Assembly (NCBI GenBank): GCA_002417905.1
Contig: DIDB01000238.1
Coordinates: 1-6,356 of the forward strand
Direction: 5' to 3'
Origin: Pseudomonadaceae bacterium UBA5811
Lineage (GTDB): Bacteria; Pseudomonadota; Gammaproteobacteria; Pseudomonadales; Pseudomonadaceae
Length of the DNA stretch: 6,356 nucleotides
Shown: positions 6,339-6,356 of the stretch, piece after piece
Layout: each line of letters opens with the position of its first letter
Position numbering within the stretch: the stretch's first letter is position 1
The notes under the pieces: model-generated
What the model saw: only the letters and a program-made list of their open reading frames with translations
Database searches by the model: none
Told to the model about the DNA's origin: nothing
Position numbers and translations under genes: made by a program

Positions 6339-6356
6339 GGCAGGCCCGGGCCTGCC
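6339..6356. repeat. 18-base perfect palindrome at the right window edge
   Basis: GGCAGGCCCGGGCCTGCC is its own reverse complement and ends exactly at the last base, so longer arms cannot be excluded. It can fold as a 7-pair stem with a CCGG loop. It sits 20-37 bases upstream of the hpt start. It could be a terminator for a gene beyond the edge, part of the hpt leader, or an operator. Confidence 0.45.

Overview
The window reads as a normal chromosomal segment of a high-GC gammaproteobacterium. The xseB-ispA-dxs order, and the Dxs and hypoxanthine-guanine phosphoribosyltransferase sequences, look most like Pseudomonas, Oceanospirillales or Alcanivorax-type relatives. I cannot fix the genus without a search. 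All six genes have open, uninterrupted frames with similar G/C-rich third positions. I see no transposon, integrase, tRNA, rRNA, CRISPR or phage signal.

Layout, left to right. (1) Bases 1-1715, + strand: the C-terminal three quarters of a periplasmic family-3 beta-glucosidase (BglX type), cut by the left window edge. (2) 1716-1919: a 204-base gap with a perfect inverted repeat at 1761-1777. (3) 1920-2369, +: a complete TerB-family protein with no other ter gene in view. (4) 2370-2545: a strong hairpin (2378-2408), a second inverted repeat (2435-2465) and a probable promoter (2474-2503). (5) 2546-5710, +: xseB, ispA and dxs. xseB and ispA overlap by 4 bases (ATGA). ispA and dxs are separated by a 145-base leader with three inverted repeats, a good -10 element and a T7 run. 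(6) 5711-5761: a perfect inverted repeat between convergent genes. (7) 5762-6319, - strand: a 6-oxopurine phosphoribosyltransferase (hpt). Its start is preceded by an 18-base perfect palindrome that ends exactly at the window edge. No gene-free stretch exceeds 300 bases.

The central operon is metabolic. Dxs makes 1-deoxy-D-xylulose 5-phosphate, the entry point of the MEP isoprenoid pathway. IspA condenses the resulting C5 units into a longer prenyl diphosphate. XseB, the exonuclease VII small subunit, is a common passenger upstream in gammaproteobacteria. Hpt (purine salvage), TerB and BglX are neighbours without an obvious functional link.

I did not find a convincing undescribed system. The best leads are three. 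IspA lacks the aromatic residue five positions before its first Asp-rich motif, which could change product length. TerB is encoded as a lone gene. The ispA-dxs leader is structured and may give dxs its own promoter.
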